DNA from: Acanthaster planci
Lineage: Eukaryota; Echinodermata; Asteroidea; Valvatida; Acanthasteridae
DNA: 49,746 bases
Assembly (NCBI RefSeq): GCF_001949145.1
Contig: NW_019091524.1
Span: 489,150 to 538,895 of the forward strand
Direction: 5' to 3'
The translations under genes were made by a program, and so were the position numbers. Shown here in pieces: positions 39,241-49,746 of this stretch. Positions within the stretch are counted from its first letter, which is position 1. The number at the start of each line of letters is the position of its first letter. The notes under the pieces are model-generated. The model saw only the letters and a program-made list of their open reading frames with translations. It did no database searches and was not told the origin of the DNA.

Positions 39241-41846
39241 ACGGGTGGGTGTTAATTTGAAGGTTTTTTATTTAACCTGGGTTGAATGCCCATCTTCATT
39301 TCCCCATGATGAAGTGCTCCAGTCCAAGGTCTTTTGCCAAATCTCCCCCCCCCAGTGGTATTTGCTATAAGGCAGTGGAGATGGTCGACATTGGACCACA
39401 AACTGGTCCGAATTTGTGTTATTTTTTATGCCAGAATATTAGCTACTGAAAATGCAAAATGAGTGTTTTGGGGGACTCAGGAAGTTTTACGGCAACAAAT
39501 CTTCTGTGCTTACATTGCTATTGTGAGTTTGCATTCACAAGACAGAATTCTGACCTAATAAGCAAATTTGTTTCCTTAAAAATCCTCCAAAGCCGCAAAT
39601 AACAAAAAGAATATGAGGGGAAAAACTTCCATAAATGGATGGACATTACCAACTCTTCCTTCCAATGGCTTATCAGCAATCACAAAGCAAAATCATGACC
39701 CAAAAAGTTTGTTTCCAATGTGATACATGTCTTCAAGTTTGCTAAGAAGCTAAGAAGCTGTTAACAAGCTAGGAAGGATTAAGGCTGGGACATAATGATT
39801 TTTTAAAGTAGGCAAAGTCATAATTGTGACATATACAGTGTACCTCAAAAGTGTGACTAAGTATTACGTCACATTTATGACATATCTGATAATTATGACT
39901 TTCAAGCACATGACACTGACCAATAAATGCAAAGTGTCAGTGCACAGGGCAGCTGGGTATAATAACAATAACATACAGGCCTGCGACTTTTGATTAAGTA
40001 ATGAATAAGAAGTAAAAGTTAAAATTATAACTAAATGCAAGCAATGATTATCAGATATAATCATGATTCAATACCAAGTATTTCCTTATTTTGTTTTAAC
40101 TTCAAACCTTTAAAAAATGAATTTTTTAATAAAATACTCCTAGTTTTCAGAGTAAAGAAGTTATTGAACCTTAATACACAGTTATCGCTTTAATCAGCCA
40201 GAAAATTTAACTCATGTAAATTGCATTGATTTGTGCTTGTTAAACTGCTTTAAATGTACTGTTTTTCAACCATAAAACACGAACTCTGTCCCATCTTCAG
40301 TATGGATTGTGAGTCAAGGGTAATATATGCATATCAGTTAACCTCATTGAATACATCAATACTATTACAAAAAAATGCCACGGGTTATCACAAAGTCTTG
40401 CTCTAGAGACCACCAGAACACCCTCTCAATTTTCAACTTATCACCTGGGTATCTTCATGTTTAAAATCTTCTGCCCCTTGAAATTATTGTTTCAGAAAAA
40501 TACAGAGGTCTATGTTCATAATACAAGGTCAGAATCCATGCTTCACATTGCAAAAGGCACAATCTACTGTATTTCTTAAAACAATTTGACATGAAGTCCC
40601 TTTGTCCTGGGATAAATAATTCCAATAGAGCATCTGTATGGTTGGCATCATGCTGGCCAGTGCTTTTGTTCAACACAGTATGCAAAACGGTTTCCGTGAG
40701 GAACAAAACTACCCTGCAACATGGCTATTATCCAAAGCCTCCATACTGCAGGGGAAGTTTTTTTTATGTAACTTGGGTAGCTGGTACACGCTGGTCCGTT
40801 GAACAGTGCATGTGTATGCACAGGTAGTTGGTATGTCTGTCGCAGGTGTATAACTGTGTGGCATGGCGCACGTGGGGTGTAGTCTTTCATCAGGAGTGCT
40901 GTCAGTTGATGTCTCACCAGTAGTGCTGTCCTCGGGTCTTTTCTGTGGTGCTCTGCAGGTGTGCTTGTATGTGTGACTTTGAGAAAGGTGACAGTTGTGT
41001 GCCAGAGGCAGGAAGGAATCCAGTCTTTGACTAAAGTTTCAAGTAGACACTTGCTACATACTGGATCTTGCACCTAATCATTAAAGAGGCATTCAGTCCA
41101 TAAAGCTTCAGCCATGACCCCAAATTCCTTTTGTCTGACTTATTCAATGGGAGAGTCCTTTCCCCTTTGAATGTGTTCGTGAGAGGTGTGCATGTGTACG
41201 CATGAGTGTGTACCCCAGAGCCTGGTGGTAGACTGCCCCGCAATGAGTCCGCTCCCCTTGCCTTCTTATCAGGCTGCACGTTGGATTGATGAGGCCTGGC
41301 CCTACCCAAGGTACATCCCCTTTTTCTTGTCAACCGAAGGAAGTCCCCTGGTGGACAGCAGCAGAGGCCATTGAAGAATATTTTCCTTTTTGGCGTAACA
41401 TAGTCTATTTATCCTGTATTTTATTCAGTACACGTCACAATCCTCTTTGTACATTCATATTTGTTAATATTTAAGCAGTTGCATTTGTCTTCATTCCTAT
41501 GAAGTTATCATATTGCAGTGAGTTTAATATCCTGGTTAATTTTGGAGTCCAGCTGTACCTTCAATTATTTACTTTTTTCTCTCATAATTGCACATACATG
41601 CACATGTATATTATTGTGACAAATAAGGAACCAGGCCATATACAAGTGTTTGCTTTCTGGTATCTGGCATTCATCAACCCCTATTCAGTCTCTATGTAAC
41701 TATGCCTCCTTGTATACATGTACTTATTGTGATGTAAATAAACCAAACAAAACTAAATAAATCTATGGCTGGTGATGTGCCATTCACATCTTCAAGGAGG
41801 GTTGGTCACAGAAGAGCCAGTTACGGACGAGGGAATATTTTTCATT
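39241..41846. other. Intergenic between gene B promoter region and gene C 3' end
   Basis: It aligns in pieces with 11.7-14.1 kb, and degraded ATTATGAC motifs recur near 39.82-40.08 kb. About 41.19-41.76 kb has no counterpart upstream of gene B exon 9. It ends with an A-rich AATAAACCAAACAAAACTAA stretch and could be a retroposed insertion. A minus-strand AATAAA at 41425-41420 is a candidate gene C polyadenylation signal. Confidence 0.5.
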
Positions 41847-42018
41847 TTAGAATTGGCGTGGTGTGATGTGCAGATGAATGCCATTTTCACTTCGCAGGAC
41901 CAGTGCATTGATTCGGAGCACCGGGACAGACTCATCGACAGACAAGTGGAAGTTGCGAAGGATCATAGCAGATATGATCTTCATCTCATTCATGGCAAAG
42001 TGCTGACCGATGCAGTTC
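41847..42018 (-). CDS. Gene C coding exon 9 (heme Cys, C terminus)
   Basis: The 172-nt exon starts after TTACCAG and reads [18 protein letters not shown], ending ITPRQF and TAA. It is the same length as gene B exon 9, with no disruption. Confidence 0.9.
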
Positions 42019-45000
42019 CTGGTAAGAAAGGAAGGAAAGCACAACCTGACCATCTACATGTACGCCAGGGCAGAGCTGAGTTTACTGAAGGGCACAATCC
42101 TCCGAAATCTCATTTAATTTGAGTATTCACTCTTCCTGGGAAAATCATTTCAATAGCTTAACGTATTGTGGGCAACATCAGTCACAAAAAGGCTGATTAA
42201 ATCCTAAGTATCAGCTTGTTGATAAAGTGTGAATCATGCCCGTGTACTCAGGCTGTGTTGACTGAGTACTTCAAACAAGTAGAATCATTTATATCTCAGA
42301 ACACAAATCCTGGTAGGTAAGCACAAAATAGATACGCAAATATATGTATTTCCAAACCCAAAAAACAGCTTCAGTATGAACACAGCCGCATCCTTTAAAT
42401 AAATAACGCATGAAAAAAATATCCACCAAAACTCAGTTGTTCCCCATTGGCCATTCTACACAATATCAGTCGCAGCTGCCTGGTGAGGCAAATTGTACAC
42501 GTGAATAAAATTGTAGGAGTAATTCTCAGCAATTCTCGAGGTTCTACTGGGTCCTTACACTGTGTAACAAATGTGGACTCAAATGTTTCACACCCAGGTA
42601 TGTTATTAAACTGAAAGATTCCTCTGCACAGTCACCTAGTAGTAATCAGACCACACTGTAGGTCTTTTTTAATCTGGCTGCCGGATCACATTTCACTACA
42701 CACTTGTGAACTCTGAAAAGGATTTGACTAAAATACTTGCTTGAGGTTAACCACTGGCTAATGATACTTTTCTACAATGAACTTACCTGGGTGCTGTATT
42801 ATTTTAAAAATTTTCAAAACAACAGAAAGATGTGCAACATTTCTTCCAGCACTTATTTTTAATCTACAGAGACTATGCATTTGAGTAATATTTGCTGTAA
42901 TGCCTTGTCAAAGACAGCACAAAGATGCTTGATAGGGCTCCACACACACTCAACCGCACAGAGACTACTTGGATCCTGCATATGCTAGCCTCCCAAAAAG
43001 GAAGTCCTCATAACGAGGGGTTAAAGGACAATGTGTGAACTCACACACGTCCCAACAGGGTTTCCCCCTCTCTGAAAACCAGTTTCAGAGGCTTTTGGGG
43101 TCAGGGTTACCCGTAGTAAAATGACAAGGAACAGTTCGGAAATCATCATAAAATATCCAGCTTAAAAGGAGTTGTCATACTGGGAGAAAAAGGACCAAAT
43201 TCCCTGAGTTTTCAAAACTACAGCAAAATAAAGGAATACCACATCGAAGTGTACGCACAGAAACACTGTTAAACACATGTAAGTGGGGACAAGTACACGT
43301 CAGCCGCTAGAGCACAGATTGCAATGGCATGTTTGAATTTCCTGTCAAAAGTGTAACTGGTGCAGGAAATCACGGCTGGTTTACACGCCCTGTGGCGTGA
43401 AATGGCTAAGAAAGTGTGTCATTTATGTAACTGGGCACCGTGGACTACCCTTTCTCACCTTGGTCCGGCCGAGAAGGGCACATAGGCAAAGGGAGGAATG
43501 TTCTTGGCCCGCTCTGGTGAAAACCTCTCGGGGTCAAAGGTTTCGGGGTCGTCCCACACATGCGGGTTGTTGTGTAGCCCACCGATTGTGACACATACAA
43601 AGGTTCCTGAAAGGTCATATTCAGTGGAAACAAACAAAGCTAGATTGATCCATTATTGGTGGTGACACTCAAAATAAGAATACAAACTGAAATTTCAGAA
43701 GGCAAGCAAATTACAAGAGAGTTTGAATCTGAGACAACTGTACCCATCTCACGGCAAAAAAATCAATTCCAGGTCCAAAAGCTTTCTCCTAACTTTCCAG
43801 GCTCTATAAGTTTCCAGCATGAACCAATAGGCTCATTGGCCCTGTATGTGCATTTAGCTACGACATCAAGCCCATGTGTCTGAAGGTAGCTTCACTGAGG
43901 ACACTTTCACAATCCTTTACAAATCATATGCAAGACACCTGAAAGCTGGGGTAATTAGAATTCAGGTTAGAGGACATTTTGGTCCCCACATTATGGTTTT
44001 ACATCGAGCTGCTGACAAAGTGAGATCTATATCACAACATAGAGTCACTTGGAATATTGAAGGAATTCAAACAGGCCTCAACCTTAAGTTTTGGGGAGAC
44101 AGGACTAGCTGGCGTTGAGTGCCTTAAAAAATCTCAGGGCCATGTTGGAGGGCACTACGGCCAATTCAATATATGTGCATGAAAGATGCACCACAAGAGG
44201 GATTTCTGATTAAATAGGCCTACCTTTATATGTACACTTGCACATGTACATGCATGTGCACCACACGAGACTAGTTGACGTGAATTTATGCAAAGGCGTA
44301 CAAGTTACGTTCTACGCTTTCCATCGACAGTACAGTACGTCATGAGGGCCTATGTCATTTTCAGGAGTGTTGATAATAATACGAGTTACAGAGACTGTTA
44401 TGTCTTACATGTGAAGAAGGATAACCAAGCATATGAAGCCCAAGATGGCCGTGCACATAAGTTTGTGTGCATGCACTGGGCTAAGTTAAGGAAACTCTTG
44501 TTCTCCTGGATCAGCAAATGACAAGGATTTTGCCCTCACTAACAAATCCATAAAGGCACAAAATACAGACGAGACTGAAGGTTTAGCTATATTTGTGCAT
44601 TGTTCAGTTGGGATATATGCACCATGCATGCTTTACCACTTCACCTCCATTTCCACTGCATCCTGACCACTTCACCCCTAACCACATCACCCATTTGCCA
44701 CTTTGCCCAATTTTCACTTCACCCTGTTGCCACTTCACCCTTATGTAAACTTTAATATCTTTTGTACTGATTTTAAACAAGGCAAAGGCTGCAAACATCG
44801 AATGGTTTGAGTGTCCAGCCAAGTTGAATGTTCCAGTTCAGGCAGTTTGCCAAATAAAATGTGACAGACTGGATCATACTGACTGTCTATAGGCCTACAT
44901 GGGCATCATGCCTATGTGATGTACATGTACATGTAGGCCAGTGCTGAGTCATAAAGCCAGACAACACATTTATCTTATTCTTCAATGCAGTGAAGTAAGC

Positions 45001-48000
45001 GATGCTTTTTGCCACAAGGAGTGAAGTTTGTTGAATTGCAAACGCTCAGTTTCATCAAGGTATAGCTATCAAAACTTTCAGGTCACTGTGACTTTTGAGT
45101 AGTGTTTTGAGTAATTAGTGGTTATACTGCTTTTGTAGTGTCAGACAAATCTCAGAGTCACACCATGCATGCCTCTCAGGCAATGTTTGCTGTGACTGTC
45201 CTATTATTAATAATTAATTTTGTGTTTGACTGCCACACATGAATTTTACGGGGCATTTCCATTTGCCAAGCACTGTACGCACTTGCGCACATTTCATTGG
45301 TACAGTACTTTTCAGGTGTCTATTAGAACATTTTACAGATGTATGTCCTTGACACTGTTAGCAGCGTATTTGTTGTGTTTTCAGCGATGTCAGTGTATTC
45401 GATTTCCAATACAAAAGCCTTTTATTTCCTACGAGTATACCTGTAGTGGCAGAATCCGCTACATCTGTCCTTATGAGTGTACTCGTAGTTGGCACTTAAC
45501 ATGTTCATTTATGAGTCAAGTCTGTTGGGAAATTGGTTCACAAAGTTTAATAGCTGAACACTGTTAAAAATGCCTCAAAAGAAAGGAATAAACTGATGGA
45601 AAAGATGGTGGGATCCATGAAAGACTACAGGGGAAGCTTTGATGAAAGTCAAAGTGAATAATATCATTTCTTTCAGTGGTGCCATTTTATGATCAAATCC
45701 AGTGCCACAGTGCAATGGTGTCACCTGTAAGAAAGGCATGATGTTTATGCCAGGTTTTCATTCAGTGATCCGCTGCTTGTCATGAAGTACCGGTACAAAA
45801 TCTATCCACACTAGTTTACCTGTGAAATCGTCCTCCTTCTGTTGGGATAACTCTTAACTTAAGTTTTCGAATATTATCAAGCAGGGCTGGGACAAAGTGA
45901 AAATTGGGCGAAGTGGAAATTGGGCAGAGTGGAAATGGGGCGAAGTGGTTTGGGGTAAAGTGGCATTGGCCAATGTGGAAATAGGGTGATGTGACGAGCA
46001 TCCGCATGCATTGTGGGTTCAATGTTGCTAACTGGCTCCCGGCCAATCCATTATAGTTCTTGCAATGCAGTAGTGGTAACCAGCTTAAAAGTACTTAACA
46101 TGCACATGTGTGTCACTGGTGATTTCGATGTACCTTTAGGTCCGGAGAGCTAGGGACAAAACGATCAATCCAGGTAATGCGTGTTGGGAGCTGGACAGCC
46201 AGCCACCGCAGTGTGTATGCTTATGTGCATGTACTGCATGAACGAACAGTAGTCTGGTTCCGAGTACCATTAAATTGTGTATTATATAGATATATTGTTG
46301 TAGTGAGATGCAGACCAGACTGTTTCAATGTATTTTGACACTGCCGTTCAAAAACTTTGTAGTAGTAACAGCCATGGACATGTTCGACAGATTTCACTCG
46401 ACACGATGGAAGGGCACAGCCGCCAACTTTGCCACGCAGGAACAAGGTTTTTTTTTAGGGCACTGTGGCCAGTGATCAGGCATAATGGCAACGGCTGCTT
46501 GTGGCCATGGTCAAGGTCAAAGCCTGATTTAGATCACAGGTGAAACGGACTATCCCACTGTCAGGATCATTGGTTGCAGTATCTGAGCTGTAGGAAATGC
46601 TCAGCAGTGCATGACTTTATCACCTGGATTTGCATATTTGTTTGTCCAATGCATTTGTCAGACCAAAGTGAGGACTTTATTTCTGTGCACCTGTCAACTT
46701 GAAAGGTTGGCAAGACAAGGGCAACAGTGCAGACATTTCAAAGTACAATATAGGCAAGACTGTAGGAATGTAACAAACTGTTGGGTGTTGCAGCACCTCC
46801 ATCCCAACACTCACCTTTCGGCAACTTCCTGCCATCGGGAAAGGTTACAGGTCGGGTCAACGTACGTATAACATTGGGGACGGGAGAATGCACACGCAGG
46901 CTCTCCTTCAGACACTTGGTCAGGTAGGGCATATTATTCAGATCATCCCTGGAAAAAAAAACAAAAACAAATACTTCTTTTGAAAAATTAAATAAAATTT
47001 TTCTTCATTTCTTCTTTTTCTGCAATTATAAACATTTCATTTTATACAGCTGGTATGATATGCTTCTCTTTTTAATGACGATGGCTGAGGCATCAAAAAT
47101 GTAATGAAAATGATAAACATGATTACATGTATAAACACAGCTTTGCCATTTGTAATCTGAGAAGTTTCTTGTGCAATGCAATTTGTAGTTTTGTCACGAG
47201 TGCTCAGTCACTTAATTTGGAACTAGTTCCTGCCACTAACGGTAAAGTTCTCAGGTACCAAGTTCTGACGAAAAAATGGTGCTGGCTAGTGTAACAACCC
47301 TGCTGTCCCACTTGACCTAGCCAGTTGGCAAGAACAAAAGCTTCTTTCTGCTTGAAATTTGTGGGGCAACCATGCAGAAACTGGCTAGTCCAAGAGAGGG
47401 TGCTATTACAATTTAATAGTGTCCAGGACAGTTCTTGAAGGTTGGTGGTATTCCTTAAACCCATGCTTGCACGNGTGGTTAATGACGATGGCTGAGGCAT
47501 CAAAAATGTAATGAAACTGATAAACATGATTACATGTATACACATAGCTTTGCCATTTGTAATCTGAGAAGTTTCTTGTGCAATGCAATTTGTAGTTTTG
47601 TCACGAGTGCTCAGTCACGTAATTTGGAACTAGTTCCTGCCACTAACGGTAAAGTTCTCAGGTACCAAGTTCTGACGAAAAAATGGTGCTGGCTAGTGTA
47701 CCAACCCCCTTGAATATGGCTTTTTATGCACACAATGAATGTTAAATAATAATAATGCATGAATAATTTCATGAGGGGACAGAGTATTCTTTTCCAAGGG
47801 GTCAGGCCAAATGGAACTCTCAATTTATCACGGAATGAAATTCTTTCAACTGCATTAAAAACATTCAGGATTTGTTCCATAAAGTCACATTATAACAGTG
47901 GCCATTTGATTTTCTCAACCCTGTGTAAACACATGGCCTGACGTTTCAAGCTCCAGGCTCCAAGCCCCATGTAGAAACCAGCTAATCCCAGCAGGGGTGC

Positions 48001-48840
48001 TAATTAATGCTGTTAAGGTCTGATTTTCTTACGTGTAGGAAGTTCTTTTTAAAAACATGCTTGTATATTCTAAGTTACATTCATGTAAGCAAAAGAAATA
48101 TGAAAAGGATTGTCCATTTCCCAAGAAGTGTAAGGACTGCCAGGAAGATCACTGCGTAAGTCTATATGAAGTGGTCAAGTTGACACCCAAGAACCAGACC
48201 ACCTGTCTTTGTTCTGGAGTGGGGTCTATAATGAAGGCAGACTACGACTGTGATTTCATGATAAAAGCTTTACCCCTTAATAATGAAGGAGCCATCCGGG
48301 AAACTTGACAACTAATTGTACAGCATTCTTGATGAATGTGCCGAAGGTACCATGATCCTCCCTTAAGCCGTCCAAATCTACGAATTCCAGGCCAGGCTGA
48401 AATGAAGCACTCTGAGACAGTGGTTGGAGATGCTGATTGGAAGGACAGGTGTGTCACTTTCACTATTTCTGCCTATTCCTGAGCACAAGTTCCAGATTGA
48501 GTGCTCTTTCACTACTGAGGAATTTCAACAAGCTGATTACAGTCTATCAACACAGAAACTGCAAGCAAAGTGGCCACATCTGAGGTAGTTCCCTATATTG
48601 AATGTGAACAAAGTACAATCTGCAGTCTTGATTGGGGCCGATCATATAGAGCTGATTCTATCGACTGGTGAGAAAACTTGTCCCAAAACTAGTTTGCCGG
48701 TTGCAGTAAAGACTCTATGGATGGACAGTCCAGGGAAGACAGGGACCTTGGCATCTACGCTGTTATGTCATGCTCTTCAACATGAACGTGTCCACTTCGT
48801 CGTAGATTTCTTGATCAGTTAGTCCTTGATCATCACTGTC
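41847..48840 (-). CDS. CYP4F-like cytochrome P450, gene C (3' exons 6-9; exon 6 damaged)
   Basis: This is the 3' half of a third paralogue. Exon 9 (41847-42018), exon 8 (43459-43606) and exon 7 (46815-46948) are intact, with GT-AG borders and the same lengths and phases as gene B. They carry ExxR (KESLR), DPERF and the heme loop FSAGPR plus NCIGQ. Exon 6 (from 48840) begins normally with [20 protein letters not shown]. It then lacks one base and runs into a stop (LKSMT), and the remainder (ASGLSW onwards) is replaced by BEL/Pao sequence. The 5' exons lie off the right edge. As assembled it cannot make a full P450. Whether it is a true pseudogene or a mis-assembly is unresolved, given the duplicated blocks and N nearby. 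Confidence 0.8.
42019..43458. other. Gene C intron 8, no insertion recognised
   Basis: From about 42.42 kb it aligns with gene B intron 8 (from about 17.92 kb), without the retroelement cluster. Nothing coding is seen. Confidence 0.55.
43459..43606 (-). CDS. Gene C coding exon 8
   Basis: The 148-nt exon starts after CTTTCAG. It reads [28 protein letters not shown] and [12 protein letters not shown], with donor GTGAGA. It differs from gene B mainly at its start. Confidence 0.9.
44615..46025. mobile_element. 1.4-kb element with inverted subterminal CCACTTCACCC repeats
   Basis: The left arm (44621-44746) is a run of degenerate units (ACCACTTCACC, GCCACTTTGCCCAATTTTCA). The right arm (45888-46018) is the inverse (GTGAAAATTGGGCGAAGTGG, AAATGGGGCGAAGTGG). 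The arms end with CATGCATGC and GCATGCATTG. The interior has no recognised protein. Multiple subterminal motifs in inverse orientation are typical of non-autonomous DNA transposons. It lies in gene C intron 7. Confidence 0.55.
46815..46948 (-). CDS. Gene C coding exon 7
   Basis: The 134-nt exon starts after TTTTCCAG. It reads [20 protein letters not shown] and [10 protein letters not shown], with donor GTGAGT. The ExxR Glu and Arg are present. Confidence 0.9.
47073..47300. repeat. Direct repeat, copy 1 (228 bp)
   Basis: It is nearly identical to 47480-47707, with few substitutions, at an offset of 407 bases. The second copy begins just after the N at 47474. Confidence 0.85.
47302..47472. repeat. 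171-bp block repeated at the right window edge
   Basis: It is identical, except for one base, to 49575-49745. It ends two bases before the N at 47474, and its twin ends one base before the window end. Confidence 0.85.
47480..47707. repeat. Direct repeat, copy 2 (228 bp)
   Basis: See 47073-47300. Its start six bases after an N suggests overlapping contigs or alleles rather than a biological duplication. Confidence 0.85.
48020..48750 (+). pseudogene. BEL/Pao-type retrotransposon fragment: gag knuckle and protease region
   Basis: On the plus strand [17 protein letters not shown] and [17 protein letters not shown] match the C-rich knuckle preceding the C..CxxxHHxLLH motif of BEL/Pao polyproteins. 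[17 protein letters not shown] (about 48.6 kb) matches the LIGxDH block at the end of the BEL/Pao protease. Frames are broken. It runs up to the damaged P450 exon 6. Confidence 0.62.
48755..48840 (-). pseudogene. Gene C exon 6 fragment (I-helix), frameshifted and truncated
   Basis: After a normal acceptor (CTCCCCAAG) the exon aligns with gene B until the TFMFEGHDTT motif. One base of the Phe-Glu codons is missing there, which gives TAA six codons later. Homology ends at about 48755, at the border with BEL/Pao-like sequence. Confidence 0.75.
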
Positions 48841-49170
48841 CTTGGGGAGAAAAAAAATTGTGTCCTGCCAACTTGTTTTGTTTCTTACAAAAAGAGCTGT
48901 CACATCACATTCGCTACTTGCAGGAACAAGAGGTGGTGTGCTTTTACATAGCAATGATGGTCCTTTCATGGGAGCTCACTGCGTTCACGCACAAGTTTCT
49001 TCACATCGTGCACATGCCACACTGAGCATGCACTGCCAATTTCTGTTCTGTTATGTGTATGTGCCCTGCCCAAAAACAAACCTGGTTGGAAAACATGTCT
49101 CTTCTATGTCACAGAGGGAGTGCTTCGAGTTGGAACAAATAAAAACACTGACAAGGTAATTGCACTATAA
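48841..49170. other. Gene C intron 5 segment
   Basis: It aligns with gene B intron 5 on both sides of DIRS-like element 3 (25473-25535 joined to 30294-30600) and with the start of this window in gene A (from position 1). It ends in an A-run before BEL/Pao sequence resumes. Confidence 0.65.
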
Positions 49171-49194
49171 TTAAAAAAAAAAAAAAACAACGGC

Positions 49195-49578
49195 TGTAGA
49201 AGGAAATTCCTGTGTCTATCAGCACAGAAACCGCTCTAAGAGGTGTACTTGGAGACCGGATTATCTAGAGGTCGTGCTCCGTACAGTCCTCACCAAAGTT
49301 GAAGGGATCCTGTAGTCTAAGCCCCTTGCCTATTCATCTTCAGAGATTGCTGATGTAGACCCAGTTATGCCCAACGTGCTTCTCATGGAGCAGCGAAAGC
49401 CTGCACTACCCATTGTTCTCTACGATGAGGCTGCTGTCATATATACTTGAAGCCACAGTCAAGGTAGAACCTTTCTGGTGACAGTTTGTACACTCTTACC
49501 TCCCTACTTTGCAGGCTCCCTAGAAGTGGAATCGGGAAATCGGCTACCTCTCCGTTGGAGAAGATATAATGATAGCTG
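49195..49578 (+). pseudogene. BEL/Pao-type retrotransposon fragment: integrase C-terminal region
   Basis: The plus strand reads RPDYLEVVLRTVLTKVEGIL, SKPLAYSSSEIADVDPVMPN (the RPLTYVSSD..D..PLTPNHLL block) and, in another frame, QFVHSYLPTLQ then KWNREIGYLSVGEDIMI (the FW..YLPTLQ..KW....L..GDVV block). Stops and a frameshift interrupt it. RT and RNase H are absent between this and the protease fragment. Confidence 0.65.
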
Positions 49579-49745
49579 TCCCACTTGACCTAGCCAGTTG
49601 GCAAAAACAAAAGCTTCTTTCTGCTTGAAATTTGTGGGGCAACCATGCAGAAACTGGCTAGTCCAAGAGAGGGTGCTATTACAATTTAATAGTGTCCAGG
49701 ACAGTTCTTGAAGGTTGGTGGTATTCCTTAAACCCATGCTTGCAC
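49575..49745. repeat. 171-bp block, second copy
   Basis: It starts where BEL/Pao integrase similarity fades and matches 47302-47472 with one difference. Confidence 0.85.
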
Positions 49746-49746
49746 A

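Noticed and set aside
45423-45490. CTACGAGTA...ACTCGTAG inverted repeat near 45.43-45.49 kb
   Set aside because: The stem is short and imperfect. It could be a small hairpin, but nothing links it to a function.
45220-45567. 115-codon open frame within the inverted-repeat element
   Set aside because: It is Cys-rich but matches no transposase motif, has no paralogous support, and is short enough to occur by chance.
1-49746. CRISPR arrays, operons, rRNA or intact tRNA genes
   Set aside because: No regularly spaced direct repeats, no conserved rRNA segments and no complete cloverleaf were seen; the window is eukaryotic.

Overview
This window is invertebrate animal genomic DNA: AT-rich, intron-rich, with canonical GT-AG splice sites, dense retroelement fossils and two runs of unknown bases. 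The gene family (CYP4F-like P450), tyrosine-recombinase (DIRS-like) retrotransposons, BEL/Pao and CR1/L2-like LINE remnants, and short divergent repeats fit an invertebrate deuterostome such as amphioxus. That assignment is inference; no marker in the window fixes the species.

The only host protein-coding family recognised is a tandem array of CYP4F-like cytochrome P450 genes, all on the minus strand. Gene A contributes exons 1-5 (0.65-3.87 kb) and continues off the left edge. Gene B appears complete: nine coding exons scattered from 33.70 kb down to 14.10 kb, joining in phase to 509 codons plus stop, with every P450 hallmark. Gene C contributes exons 6-9 (48.84-41.85 kb), and its 5' half lies off the right edge; its exon 6 is frameshifted and truncated. 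Genes A and B each have a recognisable TATA-box promoter, a noncoding first exon and a second exon carrying the start codon. The repeat unit is about 28-30 kb, and intergenic DNA, including a LINE remnant, was duplicated with the genes.

Region by region: 0-4.9 kb, gene A 5' half and promoter; 4.9-14.1 kb, intergenic DNA with a LINE remnant and DIRS-like element 1 (8.67-11.29 kb); 14.1-34.6 kb, gene B, with introns swollen by a LINE RT fossil, a solo DIRS terminus and a gag fragment (intron 8), a MITE (intron 7), DIRS-like element 2 (intron 6) and DIRS-like element 3 (intron 5); 34.6-41.8 kb, intergenic DNA homologous to 4.9-14.1 kb, with its own MITE insertions and a local duplication; 41.85-48.84 kb, gene C 3' half, with a 1.4 kb inverted-repeat element in intron 7 and a BEL/Pao mosaic around the damaged exon 6. 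Near-identical duplicated blocks beside a single N at 47.47 kb suggest an assembly or haplotype artefact there.

The most unusual structural observation is that the DIRS-like elements share a terminal module that is itself a roughly 250-280 bp hairpin. No new enzymatic or defence system could be supported. Exon boundaries were read by eye from splice signals, reading frame and comparison between paralogous copies.
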